A stretch of DNA of 42,423 nt, taken from an uncultured Neisseriaceae bacterium (GTDB lineage: Bacteria > Pseudomonadota > Gammaproteobacteria > Burkholderiales > Neisseriaceae). Location: the NCBI GenBank assembly GCA_946481965.1, contig CAMLPN010000016.1, forward strand, positions 1 to 42,423, given 5' to 3'. Under the pieces are notes generated by a model. That model was given only the letters and a program-made list of their open reading frames with translations, ran no database searches and was not told where the DNA came from. Below are positions 23,775-33,024 of this stretch, piece by piece; the stretch's first letter is position 1, and each line of letters opens with the position of its first letter. The position numbers and the translations under genes were made by a program.

Positions 23775-24388
23775 TTATTTACTAGGTAAGCGTAAGTAGC
23801 CGAGAACCCGAAAATTATTTATTTTCCATAATCCATTATGATAGCTTAAAGGGTAAGTAACACGGCTTCTGGTAGTAGGTCCTGGATTTTGTTGGATAAT
23901 TTCAATCTCACTATTGCCAACTTTACTAATAATGGCAACATGCCCGTATCTTGATAGACCTAAAACAATAATATCCTCTACCTGAGGCTTGGTTGGTGAA
24001 CCATTATGAAATTGCCGTAGATTACGTTTTGGATTAATCTTACCATCGGCAATAGAAGCGTCGAAGAAATCTTTTGCATGTCCAAAACTATCCGGCATTT
24101 TATGATTGAAGCGTTCATAATAGTATCGTTTAATAAATTCAACACACTGATATTTTTGACCTAAATTATATCCATCCTGACTAAGATTCCGTTCACTAAC
24201 ATTGCTAATTTTACCATTATAATAAACATTAACACCGTTAAACTGATCAACGACTGTGCCGATTTTATTTTGATCCACCGTTGGATTCAAATATTGAACG
24301 GCTGCAAAAACTACACCAGCAAAAATAATAAAAAAAGAAACAAAACCTTTTTATATTTGCCGAAAAAATTTGCTGGCAAATTACGCAT
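23775..24388 (-). CDS. Membrane-anchored CHAP-domain amidase/peptidase, frame-broken at the N-terminus
   Basis: An uninterrupted frame of 171 codons (24290-23775) encodes a CHAP domain: VVDQFNGVNVYYNG, catalytic Cys in KYQCVEFIKRYYYERFNHKMPDSFGHAKDFFD, His in YGHVAIIS and IEIIQQNPGP. It resembles glutathionylspermidine-amidase-like and cell-wall CHAP proteins. The frame has only a TTG at 24290 without a ribosome binding site. Upstream, an ATG at 24388 with a very strong site (AAAGGTGGGAG) encodes MRNLPANFFGKYKK in another frame; a -1 shift at AAA-AAG (24348-24355) joins it to GFVSFFIIFAGVVFAAVQYLNP, a membrane anchor leading into the CHAP domain. So the gene needs a 1-nt correction or recoding. 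It may be recently inactivated, phase variable at the A5 run, recoded, or a sequencing error. Confidence 0.75.
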
Positions 24389-24482
24389 TATCTCCCACCT
24401 TTATTTCAAAAATCTTGTCATCGTTTTTATTAATAGTGGTAAATTGTCGTATCTTTGGTCGTAATTTAGCTCATTAGTAAAC

Positions 24483-24683
24483 TTAGCGCCCAAACAAACA
24501 GGCAACCATATGTACCTGCTCTTCCGTATAAGCTGGCTCTCCCAATCGTGCAGCAATAATCCATTCGTTAGAAAACCCCTGCTGCTGACTATACTGATGC
24601 CATAATTTTTGTTGTTCGCGTTTATTGCCTTTTTTTACGGCAAGTTGTAATCGTTGTTTAATATCCGCACCTTGCTCATTCAT
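24483..24683 (-). CDS. Small conserved-looking protein, 66 residues, unknown
   Basis: MNEQGADIKQRLQLAVKKGN, then REQQKLWHQYSQQQGFSNEW and IIAARLGEPAYTEEQVHMVA, ending CLFGR. Soluble, Gln-rich and helical, with no signal or membrane segment. GAGGT lies 8 nt before the ATG and the start is 16 nt after the stop of the MFS exporter gene, so they form one operon. I do not recognise the family. Length, ribosome binding site and operon position make it a likely real gene. Confidence 0.7.
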   Translation of the reverse strand: MNEQGADIKQRLQLAVKKGNKREQQKLWHQYSQQQGFSNEWIIAARLGEPAYTEEQVHMVACLFGR

Positions 24684-24699
24684 AAGTTTTACCTCATAT

Positions 24700-25863
24700 T
24701 TAACTCATCTCTTTAGAAGGCTGTTCATAACGACGATGGAAATACCATAAACAGCCACAGCCCAATAACGCCATTGGTACCCCAATTAAAGCAGGATACT
24801 GATAACCTAAATGATGACTAATAGCTAAGCCGCCATTGTAGGAGCCAAGTGCATTACCCAAATTAAAAGCCATTTGTACACTGGCCGCTCCCAGTAAAGC
24901 GCCTCCTGGAGAATGTCGGAGCAATAATAATTGCTGGGGAGCAGAAACAGCAAACAAGCAAAAAATACTCAGGCACATTAAGGTTGCTGATAACCAGCCT
25001 GTATCGGCAAACAGAAAAATTAATAATAATGCGATAGCTGCAACTCCCTGTAGGGTAGCAGCTACTTGACCGGGCGTGTAAATATCAGCTAAACGCCCGC
25101 CATACCAATTGCCCATTACCATACCAGCACCAGCCAAAACCATCAAGGCACTAAGCTGATTATGGCTGAATCCAGAAACCTGAGTCAGCAATGGACTGAT
25201 ATAACTAAACCAGCAGAAAATACCGCCATTACCTAATGTAGTTGCTGCCAAAATTAACCATGGTGCAGCTGATTTAAGAAAACGAAATTGACCGAGAATA
25301 CCATTATTAGGTAAGCGTTCAATATCTGGAATATATCGCTTTAATGAAAAAATTAACACAATGGCCACTATGGATACCAGACAGAATACCAATCGCCAGC
25401 TCAAATGCAAACTCAGACAAGTAGCAATCGGCACCCCACATAGATTCGCCACAGTCATGCCGGCAATCATCATGGCTACTGCCTGAGCTGAGCGTCCTGG
25501 CGTAGCCAGTTTAGTGGCGACAATAGAACCAATGCCAAAGTAAGCGCCGTGTGGCAAACCAGAAATAAAACGGGCAATTAATAAAGTTGTGTAACCTGTA
25601 GAGATAGCCGCCAGCATATTGCCAAGCGCAATTATGCCTGCCAATGCCAGTAAAACGGTTTTAGGTGGTAAACGATAACTTAATACCAGCAGCCAGGCTC
25701 CACAGCAAACTCCGATGGCATATGCAGCAATAAAATGACCTGCCTGTGCGATAGAAATATTCAGTGCAGTGGCCACATCCGGCAGAATACCCATCATACT
25801 GAATTCTGCCATACCCAATGCAAATGTACCTAGTGATAGGGTGATTAAACTTTTTAATATCAT
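24700..25863 (-). CDS. MFS transporter, AraJ/arabinose-efflux-like (DHA1)
   Basis: 387 residues with 12 hydrophobic segments. N-terminal LSLGTFALGMAEFSMMGILPDVA matches the DHA1 AraJ/YdhP group; a motif-A-like loop (YRLPPKTVLLALAG) follows TM2 and GGRLADIYTPGQVA lies in the second half. Probably exports a sugar, nucleoside or drug by proton antiport; the substrate is unknown. A 66-residue protein follows 16 nt downstream in the same operon. Start ATG at 25863; no strong ribosome binding site is apparent. Confidence 0.85.
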   Translation of the reverse strand: MILKSLITLSLGTFALGMAEFSMMGILPDVATALNISIAQAGHFIAAYAIGVCCGAWLLVLSYRLPPKTVLLALAGIIALGNMLAAISTGYTTLLIARFISGLPHGAYFGIGSIVATKLATPGRSAQAVAMMIAGMTVANLCGVPIATCLSLHLSWRLVFCLVSIVAIVLIFSLKRYIPDIERLPNNGILGQFRFLKSAAPWLILAATTLGNGGIFCWFSYISPLLTQVSGFSHNQLSALMVLAGAGMVMGNWYGGRLADIYTPGQVAATLQGVAAIALLLIFLFADTGWLSATLMCLSIFCLFAVSAPQQLLLLRHSPGGALLGAASVQMAFNLGNALGSYNGGLAISHHLGYQYPALIGVPMALLGCGCLWYFHRRYEQPSKEMS

Positions 25864-26800
25864 AATCAGTTATGATTCAACTCAGCTTGCAATAGGATTC
25901 AGTTTAGACCTGGCTTAAGCCCTTGTCACTTTCCGTTAGGTAAATTTCAGTTCTCTCTAATTTGTTTAAACTCTCAAATCTCTAATTGCGTGGTGCTATT
26001 AAAAAAAGACTGCATCCCACAGACAAATCATAGCACCTCAAATATCCCAACTATCTGGTATCGACTTCAACCAGCCAAGACTATACAAAGGAGCAAAAAT
26101 ATAAATTCTGCCGTGAATAGTATAAGTTTGTCCGTCAGGGCAGGTGGTTGTCGCAGTGTCCGTAGCCATGCAAATGTCAATAGCAAGAATGTGCCCGGAA
26201 GCATTCATAATATTGATTTTCACTTCTTTTGCTACAACCAGAAACAAAAACAACCACAACCACTAATTTATGCTGTTACAGCTATAAAAATACTAAGAAG
26301 ATTTCATAATCTTATTATTTACCACAATGAAGTCATGGGTCTTATCCAAACTAGATTAATCAAACCTCTCTGAAAAAACATCTATGATGTCAGAAAGATA
26401 ATTTAATGTCGTATTATGTTAGTTAATTTTTTATAATAATATTTATATTTTAAATATTAATTAAATTTCTAATATTCTGATCAAATAAATTACTGACTGG
26501 ATGTATGCAATGACTCTGTACAGATAGCTCTGCTGACTGAATCAATGCTGATAAAATTTCAGGATAAAATATTAATGGGAAAAATAAACTGATTCTGAGT
26601 AGTTGCAGACGCCGACAATGTTTTATCAACTATTATTTCTAATGGGTTTAATTACTTAAGAGTTAAGATTGGATTAATGTCCTAAGAAAAGTACAAAGAT
26701 AAAATTAATAAAGTACCAAAATTATATTATCCAGAATGGAATATTTTACTATCAATAATGTTAATTAAAGCATTAAATAATATTAGTAACGTTTTATCAG
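25864..26800. other. Long intergenic region with one possible gene remnant
   Basis: About 940 nt. Apart from the candidate lipoprotein remnant at 26038-26320, nothing convincing; the plus-strand 127-codon frame here looks like a shadow, with no ribosome binding site and biased composition. Confidence 0.5.
26038..26320 (-). pseudogene. Possible decayed lipoprotein gene
   Basis: The minus strand reads a lipoprotein-like signal in one frame (LVVVVVFVSGCSKRSENQYY near 26270-26210) and, after a frame change, MATDTATTTCPDGQTYTIHG then RIYIFAPLYSLGWLKS to a stop at 26038. Upstream of the signal an ATG-AAA start is separated by in-frame stops. The combination suggests a broken lipoprotein gene; none of this is conclusive and I do not recognise a family. 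Confidence 0.3.
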
Positions 26801-26840
26801 TAGCCTATAGATGGCATAAAAAAATAGCGTTGAGTTTATT

Positions 26841-27353
26841 TTATAGGCAATTTTTAGCAGATAACGGTATGGTTATCTCTGATTTATCTACAAAATGATA
26901 AACATAAATAAATTCTACACCTTTTTCCAAAAACTGTTTAAGAGTGGGATTTTGACAGGTAGCTTTAAGTGTCTGATCAGCAGCTGCTTTGTTAAAACTC
27001 TTACCAGTGATTTTACTATCCTTCAAAGTATATGAGAAATAAATTTTATTACCGCGACGTTCCGCTGATGTGAGTTCTAATTTTAAAGTTTCATCCATTT
27101 TAAGTGGCAGCTGTTTTTGTATTTGTGCTAACACCTGATCGAATTGTTTATATATTTCTGAATTATCCCCACCTTGTTTAGCATCAGAAACCCCAGAAGA
27201 TGCAGCGACCTGCTCTTTTCCTTCAGCAGCACTTTCTGTAGCATTCACCTCTGAAGCTGACTTTGCAGTAGAAGCTGCATTGGCGCTGTAGATTTGTTTA
27301 TTATAAGCAACTAGTATTATTGAACATAGCAATAAATAAATAAATTTCTTCAT
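26841..27353 (-). CDS. Secreted protein, paralogue of the adjacent lipoprotein, lipobox cysteine lost
   Basis: 170 residues with signal peptide MKKFIYLLLCSIILVA. Where the neighbouring paralogue has LVAC-SKQ, this one has LVAY-NKQ, so the lipidated Cys has become Tyr17. A low-complexity Ala/Ser/Glu linker (about 24-60) precedes a domain of about 110 residues (DNSEIYKQFDQVLAQIQKQLPLKM … ERRGNKIYFSYTLKDSK … CQNPTLKQFLEKGVEFIYVYHFVDKSEITIPLSAKNC) with two cysteines at conserved places, probably a disulfide. Unknown function. The domain remains intact, so it may now be periplasmic and soluble or anchored by an uncleaved signal. Confidence 0.8.
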   Translation of the reverse strand: MKKFIYLLLCSIILVAYNKQIYSANAASTAKSASEVNATESAAEGKEQVAASSGVSDAKQGGDNSEIYKQFDQVLAQIQKQLPLKMDETLKLELTSAERRGNKIYFSYTLKDSKITGKSFNKAAADQTLKATCQNPTLKQFLEKGVEFIYVYHFVDKSEITIPLSAKNCL

Positions 27354-27767
27354 ATCTAAAACCTATAGTTGAATAAAGATTTTGTATTTAATTTTCAAAG
27401 TAATACACAAGTAAATATTTTTTACTTTTTGAATGGAATTTCTACGTTTATTTAATTAATACTAAAAAATGGGAAACGATAACTAAATACCAGCAGGCAT
27501 TTTTGATAAATTAAAGTCTTTATAGACTATTATTGTTTTACCAAAATATTTTTACATCAGGGAGTTAAAAATTGTCGTTAAATACACTCAAAAGTTAGTT
27601 AAATAACTATTGATAATAATTTAAATAATAAATGTTAATTTGTTTACTATTTGCAATCAAGTATGGTTAGAATATAGAACTGATGATTAGTTTAAGTTGA
27701 AATTTCATTAAACTAATTCATTCAACAGCTCTATAGATGTATTAAATAAACTGTCCTTGAGCTATTT

Positions 27768-28274
27768 TTATTGACAATTTTTAGCAGATAAAGTCATTGT
27801 TATTTCTGATTTATCTTGAAAGTGATAAGTATAGACAAATTCTACACCTTTTTCAAATAACTGTTTAAGATTAGGTTGTTGACAGGAATTTTTAAATAAC
27901 TGTTCAGCAGCTGCTTTATTAAAAAGCTTACTATTCATTTTACTATCTTTTAAAGTATATGAATAATAAACTTTATTACCGCGACGTTCCACTGATGTGA
28001 ATTCTAAAGCATCAGTAATTTTAAGTGGCAGCTGTTTTTGTATTTGTGCTAAATCCTGATCGAATTGTTTAAATACTTCTGGATTATCCCCACCTTGTTT
28101 AGCAGCAGAAACATCAGTAGACGCAGCGACCTGTTTTTTTCCTTCAGCAGCACTTGCTGTAGTATGAACCTCTGAAGCTGACTTTGCGGCAGAAGCAGCA
28201 TTGGTACCATCACTTTGTTTGCTACAAGCAACCAACATTCCTGAACATAGGAATAAATAAATAAATTTTTTCAT
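27768..28274 (-). CDS. Lipoprotein of unknown function, tandem paralogue
   Basis: 168 residues. Signal peptide with lipobox MLVAC (Cys17), then an Ala/Ser-rich linker with AASAAKSASEVHTTASAAEG, then a domain starting DNPEVFKQFDQDLAQIQKQL and ending ITMTLSAKNC, with Cys residues at about 131 and 167. It is roughly 70% identical by eye to the gene at 26841, mainly in the C-terminal domain. Each copy has its own upstream region of about 400 nt, so each may be separately transcribed. I do not recognise the family; envelope localisation is inferred from the lipobox. Confidence 0.82.
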   Translation of the reverse strand: MKKFIYLFLCSGMLVACSKQSDGTNAASAAKSASEVHTTASAAEGKKQVAASTDVSAAKQGGDNPEVFKQFDQDLAQIQKQLPLKITDALEFTSVERRGNKVYYSYTLKDSKMNSKLFNKAAAEQLFKNSCQQPNLKQLFEKGVEFVYTYHFQDKSEITMTLSAKNCQ

Positions 28275-28696
28275 GTCTAAAACCTATAATTGAATAAATA
28301 ATTTGTATTATTTTACTATATAAAACATAAATTAATATTTTACACTTTTTGAATGGAATTTCTACCTATATTTAATTAATACTAAAAAAATGGGAAGCGA
28401 TAACTAAATACCAGCAGCCATCTTTGGTGAATCAAAATCTTAGTTGACTACTATTGTTTTACCAAAATATCTTTACATCAGGAGTTTATTAATTGTCGTT
28501 AAATACATTCAAAAATTAGCTTTAAATAACTATGGATAATAATTTAAATATTAAATGTTATTTTTGTTTACTGGTTCGCAATAAAGTGTGGTTAAAATAT
28601 AAAGCTGATGATTTATTCATATTAAATTGAAATTTCATTAAGCTAATTCATTCAGCAGTTTATAGTGGCATAAAACAAACTAACTTTGAGTTATTT

Positions 28697-28713
28697 TTAT
28701 TGACAATCCTTAT
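28697..28713 (-). pseudogene. Last codons of a third lipoprotein copy
   Basis: The minus strand reads D-K-D-C-Q-stop with TATTTTTA beyond the stop, as at the end of the gene at 27768 (A-K-N-C-Q-stop). Sequence upstream of these codons bears no likeness to the gene. A deletion appears to have removed the rest. Confidence 0.55.
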
Positions 28714-28776
28714 CTAGTTAAATACAGACTATAATTAAAATGTAAATAATTATGTCATTAAAGTTGGAGAAATGTG

Positions 28777-29478
28777 ATGGCAAAAGAATTAAAACAATTT
28801 TCAACGATCAATGCTTTGATGGCAGGATTATATGATGGCGTATTTGCAGTAAATACAGCCAAAAAATGTGGTAATTTTGGTTTGGGATGTTCTCATGCTT
28901 TGGCTGGAGAAGTGATTATTGATAAGGATTTTCTCGAGGCTCGTGGAGATCAGGATGTCAGAATCATGGCTAACAATGAATGTTTACCGTTTATACAGAT
29001 TACCACATTTCAGCCAGATAAAATTATTAGAGCAGAAAACGTGCAAAAAAGTAATTTGTATGCTTTGCTACAACAACATTTATCTTTAGATAATATATTT
29101 GTCGCGGTCAAAATTACGGGCAAATTTCATATGCTGAAAATTAGACGACCATTTGCTCAGCCCAAACCTTATCCAGCAATAACTGATGTATTTGCAAATC
29201 AGGTGGTTGATAGCGTGTCTGATATTGAAGGTACGTTAATTGGTTTTTGGACACCTGATTGCTTTAAAGAATTATCTGTGGCAGGTTTTCATTTGCATTT
29301 TATTGATACAACCCGAAAAACTGGTGGACATGTAATTGATTTTAATTCTGAGCAAGTAAAACTAGCGTATGAATGCAAATACTCTTTTAGTATTGTTTTG
29401 CCTGAAACCGAGGAATATCTGCATCATGATTTACAAGTAAAAGATTTACATAAAGTTATCGGTCTGGTTGAAAATTAA
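28777..29478 (+). CDS. budA: Alpha-acetolactate decarboxylase
   Basis: 233 residues from the ATG at 28777, with GGAGA 8 nt upstream; the GTG just before it is a less likely start. The zinc ligands of the family are present: His172 and His174 in GFHLHFID and His185 in TGGHVIDF; the substrate-binding Glu and Arg region is also there (FVAVKITGKFHMLKIRRP). Converts 2-acetolactate to acetoin in the cytoplasm, a pH-sparing overflow route and a sink for acetolactate. No acetolactate synthase or butanediol dehydrogenase is adjacent. Slightly short compared with the 240-260 residues of many homologues, but complete at both ends. Confidence 0.9.
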   Translation: MAKELKQFSTINALMAGLYDGVFAVNTAKKCGNFGLGCSHALAGEVIIDKDFLEARGDQDVRIMANNECLPFIQITTFQPDKIIRAENVQKSNLYALLQQHLSLDNIFVAVKITGKFHMLKIRRPFAQPKPYPAITDVFANQVVDSVSDIEGTLIGFWTPDCFKELSVAGFHLHFIDTTRKTGGHVIDFNSEQVKLAYECKYSFSIVLPETEEYLHHDLQVKDLHKVIGLVEN

Positions 29479-29825
29479 AATAGCACAGAGCTCCAGCTAA
29501 ATATAATTTTGTACAGGATAGGGATAATATTATTAGTTGCAAGGGGAAAAATTTAGGATTAATGCTTTGTTGCTATATATTTAATGATTGTGATTCATAA
29601 CTGAGTAATGAAAAAATTATTTCTGCTGAAAGATCAGTAGCTTTGCTGAATAGGAAAGTATCACAAGCAAAGTAAGCAATAGCCGCTGTATATGGCATAA
29701 ATAATTAGATGTAATAATTTAATAACTTTCCTATGAGGAATAGGTAATTAAAAATAATGAATCAATATGTAATTTCCAGAATGGTTAAAATACTAGCCAT
29801 AATAATATGGGGTTGAAGAATAATT
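29479..29825. other. Intergenic region after the acetolactate decarboxylase gene
   Basis: No supported gene and no clear terminator. It leads into a probable gene fragment at 29826. Confidence 0.5.
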
Positions 29826-29972
29826 TTAGAATTTTCAAAATCAAAAGATGATTTATGGGAAGAGAATGATAACCTGCAAAATTATACAGTCGTGGATGTA
29901 ATGCCATACTTCGGTGATGATGGGAAATACCAATAGCTTATTTATTTTGCTGAAAATAATTATTTAGCATAA
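29826..29972 (+). pseudogene. Fragment of an unrecognised gene with an internal stop
   Basis: The frame reads LEFSKSKDDLWEENDNLQNY and TVVDVMPYFGDDGKYQ, then TAG, then LIYFAENNYLA and a stop. The composition is protein-like on both sides of the TAG, suggesting a nonsense mutation in a former gene whose start is missing. No family recognised. Confidence 0.35.
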
Positions 29973-30111
29973 ATGGTGATGTATTTTTATAAAATAAATT
30001 GATATAACATGAATTTTAGTAAACAAAACTATGAAATAATCTTCAGTAAGAAATGCAATCTGATTTAAGGCAAAATCTATTTTTTTGATATAAAACTGTT
30101 TTGATCGATAT

Positions 30112-30142
30112 AAAGACAGGAGCGAAGTGCGCCCCTGTCTTT
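30112..30142 (-). terminator. Hairpin downstream of tex
   Basis: AAAGACAGG (30112-30120) pairs with CCTGTCTTT (30134-30142), with inner GC pairing. It lies 14 nt past the tex stop; the minus-strand tail (TTTATATCG) is a modest U-tract. Confidence 0.7.
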
Positions 30143-30156
30143 TGGTACTTTTGCAG

Positions 30157-32433
30157 TCAGTGTTTCAGCCGAGCAAAAGCTTCCGCCATAGCGTTGTTGG
30201 CTGGTTTACTGCTTGGTGTTTTTTTAGATTGTTTTGGGTTTACTTCTTTATGATTTGCCGTCAGCCGGGACTCGTCCTCTAGTCGCATTGATAGCGCAAT
30301 CCTCCGCCGCGGTATATCGACTTCAATGACTTTAACTTTAACCACATCTCCGGCTTTTACTACGTCCCGCGGATCAGAGACATAACGATTCGCTAATGCC
30401 GATATATGTACTAAACCATCCTGATGCACACCTATATCCACGAACGCGCCAAAAGCAGCGACGTTACTGACAACGCCTTCTAGAATCATTCCGGGTAGTA
30501 AATCTTTAATATCCTCCACCCCTTCAGCAAAAGTAGCGGTATGAAATTCACCCCTTGGATCACGACCGGGTTTTTCTAACTCAGCCAGAATATCTAAAAT
30601 AGTGGGTAAACCAACATTACTCTGGATATAATCAGCTGGTTTTAATGCTTTGATTGCCCGATGATTACCAATCAATTCATCTGCGCGCAAATGAGTATTG
30701 GCCAGCATGCGGCTGACAACAGGATAACTTTCGGGGTGAACTGCACTGGCATCAAGTGGTTCATCGCCATCTAAAATTCGTAGAAATCCAGCAGCTTGTT
30801 CAAACGTTTTTTCACCCAGACGTGGTACTTTAAGCAAAGACTGCCGATTGGTAAAAGCACCGTAGGTATCACGATAACTAACAATATTGTTTGCTAATGT
30901 GCTGTTCAGACCGGAAATGCGGGTTAATAAGGGGACAGAAGCAGTATTAACATCCACACCAACTGCATTGACACAATCTTCTACAACTGCATCCAGACTT
31001 TTAGCCAGCTGGCTTTGGTTAACATCATGCTGGTATTGACCCACACCAATAGATTTAGGGTCAATTTTGACCAGTTCTGCCAGAGGGTCTTGCAAACGCC
31101 GAGCAATAGAAACTGCTCCGCGCAAACTGACATCCAGTTCTGGAAATTCTTTAGCAGCTAAGGCCGAGGCGGAATAGACGGAGGCACCAGCTTCTGATAC
31201 CACAATTTTTTGTAAGGATTGATCGGGTAATGATCGAATCAGTTCCGTCGCCAGCTTATCGGTTTCGCGGCTGGCGGTACCATTACCTATAGCAATCAGT
31301 CTGACTTGATGTTTTTGTACTAATTGTCTAAGTGTTGTCAGCGCTCCTTGCCAGTCATTACGTGGCTGGTGTGGATAGATGGTAGTTGTTTCCAGAAGTT
31401 TACCGGTATCATCAACGATGGCTACTTTTACACCGGTGCGAATTCCGGGATCAAGTCCCAGAGTGGTTAAGTGACCTGCCGGAGCTGCCAGTAATAAATC
31501 TTTTAAATTTTGTGCAAAAACCTTAATTGCATCATGATCAGCGGCTTCTTTTAATCGGTTCAGAGCTTCCAGTTCCAATGATAGAAAAATCTTGCCACGC
31601 CAGCTCAAACGAACTGTATCCCGCAACCAGCGGTCTGCAGCTCTGCCCTGATCGGCAATACCAAACTGTTGCGCAATCATTTGTTCATAAGCACTTGGTT
31701 CTGTAATTGGTGTGTCATCTGGCTGGTATTTTATATGAATTGCCAGAATTCCTTCATTACGTCCGCGCAACATGGCCAGAACTCGGTGACTGGGAATATT
31801 GGTAATCGATTCCAGATGATCAAAATAGTCTTTAAATTTTTCCCCGGCACTTTCCTGTCCGGCTAAAACCGTAGCATGTATATTGCCTTCGCGCCAAAGC
31901 TTCTCACGTAGCTGGCCAATTAATTCGGCATCCTCTGCAAATTTTTCAATTAAAATAGCTCTGGTTCCATCCAAGGCGGCTTTGGTATCTCTGATTTGTT
32001 CATTCAGATAGTTTGTTGCCACTATTTCTGGATTGAGTTCAGGTTGAGTCAGTAAAATTTCCGCTAATGGCTCCAAACCATTTTCACGCGCGATCTGTGC
32101 TTTAGTCCGGCGTTTGGGTTTATAGGGTAGATATAAATCTTCCAGCAAAGTTTTATTATCAGCTGCTTCAATAGCCTGCTTTAACTCATCAGTAAGTTTG
32201 CCTTGTTCTTCAATGCTGGACAGAATTGTATGCTTGCGTTCCTGCAATTCTCGCAGATATTGCAGCCGTTCCAGTAATGTGCGCAACTGAGTATCATCCA
32301 GACCACCGGTGGCCTCTTTCCGATAACGGGCAATAAAGGGTACGGTAGCACCATCATCCAGTAAATCAACAGCCGCCTGAACTTTGGTAACAGCAACATT
32401 TAATTCGGTAGCAATCTTTTCAGTAATGTTCAT
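30157..32433 (-). CDS. tex: Tex-family RNA-binding transcription accessory protein
   Basis: 758 residues. Layout matches Tex/YhgF: helical N-terminal region with [17 protein letters not shown] (about 32-48), a YqgF/RNase-H-like domain starting [17 protein letters not shown] (about 325-341), helix-hairpin-helix segments around [20 protein letters not shown] (about 495-514), and a C-terminal S1 domain ([33 protein letters not shown], about 640-672). Binds nucleic acid and influences transcription and virulence gene expression in several bacteria; exact role is unclear. The tail is Lys/Ser/Pro-rich. Start ATG at 32433; the ribosome binding site is weak. Single-gene unit. Confidence 0.95.
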   Translation of the reverse strand: MNITEKIATELNVAVTKVQAAVDLLDDGATVPFIARYRKEATGGLDDTQLRTLLERLQYLRELQERKHTILSSIEEQGKLTDELKQAIEAADNKTLLEDLYLPYKPKRRTKAQIARENGLEPLAEILLTQPELNPEIVATNYLNEQIRDTKAALDGTRAILIEKFAEDAELIGQLREKLWREGNIHATVLAGQESAGEKFKDYFDHLESITNIPSHRVLAMLRGRNEGILAIHIKYQPDDTPITEPSAYEQMIAQQFGIADQGRAADRWLRDTVRLSWRGKIFLSLELEALNRLKEAADHDAIKVFAQNLKDLLLAAPAGHLTTLGLDPGIRTGVKVAIVDDTGKLLETTTIYPHQPRNDWQGALTTLRQLVQKHQVRLIAIGNGTASRETDKLATELIRSLPDQSLQKIVVSEAGASVYSASALAAKEFPELDVSLRGAVSIARRLQDPLAELVKIDPKSIGVGQYQHDVNQSQLAKSLDAVVEDCVNAVGVDVNTASVPLLTRISGLNSTLANNIVSYRDTYGAFTNRQSLLKVPRLGEKTFEQAAGFLRILDGDEPLDASAVHPESYPVVSRMLANTHLRADELIGNHRAIKALKPADYIQSNVGLPTILDILAELEKPGRDPRGEFHTATFAEGVEDIKDLLPGMILEGVVSNVAAFGAFVDIGVHQDGLVHISALANRYVSDPRDVVKAGDVVKVKVIEVDIPRRRIALSMRLEDESRLTANHKEVNPKQSKKTPSSKPANNAMAEAFARLKH

Positions 32434-32979
32434 AACAATCTAGGATGCAGCAAAAGGGCAAGCATAGCCGGCAACTGCATCTTTGTCACCTGTTAAAATC
32501 AATTATTCGTTTGTCACTTCTATTAATGACTAAATTTATTTCGATATTAAAAAATTGGAAATTTGAATAAACCAAATCTGCTTATTATATTCAATTAATG
32601 GCTGAACAACTTCTTAAAGCACAAAAGGATATCGATTTACTAGAATATTGATGGAAACAGCAGATTGAATATAACTGGTTTAAAATTAAATACAGATTTT
32701 TATAACTGAAAAATTAATAATCGAATATAACGATAAAAGATATACAGTTTTAACTGATACCAGCTTAACAATTAGCTATGTGACTACTATTACTGTGTTG
32801 TAAAGGTAAACAAAGATCTTTTGTCAGTATCAGAAGAAATGAAACTGGGCATCAGTAAATATCAATCTAAAAAAAACAGTATAAAAGATAGTGTCTTATC
32901 CAATAAATAGTGTACCAATCATTATTTAACGATCTTTTTGGGGATGGTACAGTATTATCAGGCTGCAATATCATGACTA
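32434..32979. other. Intergenic region with coding-like debris
   Basis: A plus-strand ATG near 32597 reads MAEQLLKAQKDIDLLEY then stops, and WKQQIEYNWFKIKYRFL follows; farther on YNDKRYTVLTDTSLTISYVT appears in an open stretch. These look like remnants of one gene broken by stops. I do not recognise it. Confidence 0.35.
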
Positions 32980-33010
32980 AAAAAGCTATCTGTCAAACAG
33001 ATAGCTTTTT
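32980..33010 (-). terminator. Rho-independent terminator of lldD
   Basis: Perfect 14-bp stem: AAAAAGCTATCTGT (32980-32993) with ACAGATAGCTTTTT (32997-33010), 3-nt loop. A/T tracts on both sides make it bidirectional. It lies 15 nt past the lldD stop. Confidence 0.92.
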
Positions 33011-33024
33011 ATTAGTTTCAATTT

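Larger units (their letters stand above)
26790..28713 (-). repeat. Tandem duplication, about 0.93-kb unit, two full copies and a remnant
   Basis: The two lipoprotein genes and about 390 nt upstream of each are clearly alike, including shared strings such as TTGAATGGAATTTCTAC (about 27433 and 28352), ACCAGCAG (27489 and 28410) and TTACATCAG (27552 and 28473). The junction sequence before each gene end, resembling CTATAGATG…GAGTTATTTTTA-TTGACAAT, appears three times, near 26800, 27730 and 28660. So the unit arose by tandem duplication, with a third copy mostly deleted. Confidence 0.8.

Noticed and set aside
25990-26373. 127-codon plus-strand frame
   Set aside because: No ribosome binding site, unlikely composition, and it lies opposite a candidate lipoprotein remnant; probably a shadow.
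26790-28713. CRISPR array or transposon for the repeated region
   Set aside because: The repeat unit is about 0.93 kb, contains whole genes and has no short regular spacers, transposase or terminal inverted repeats.
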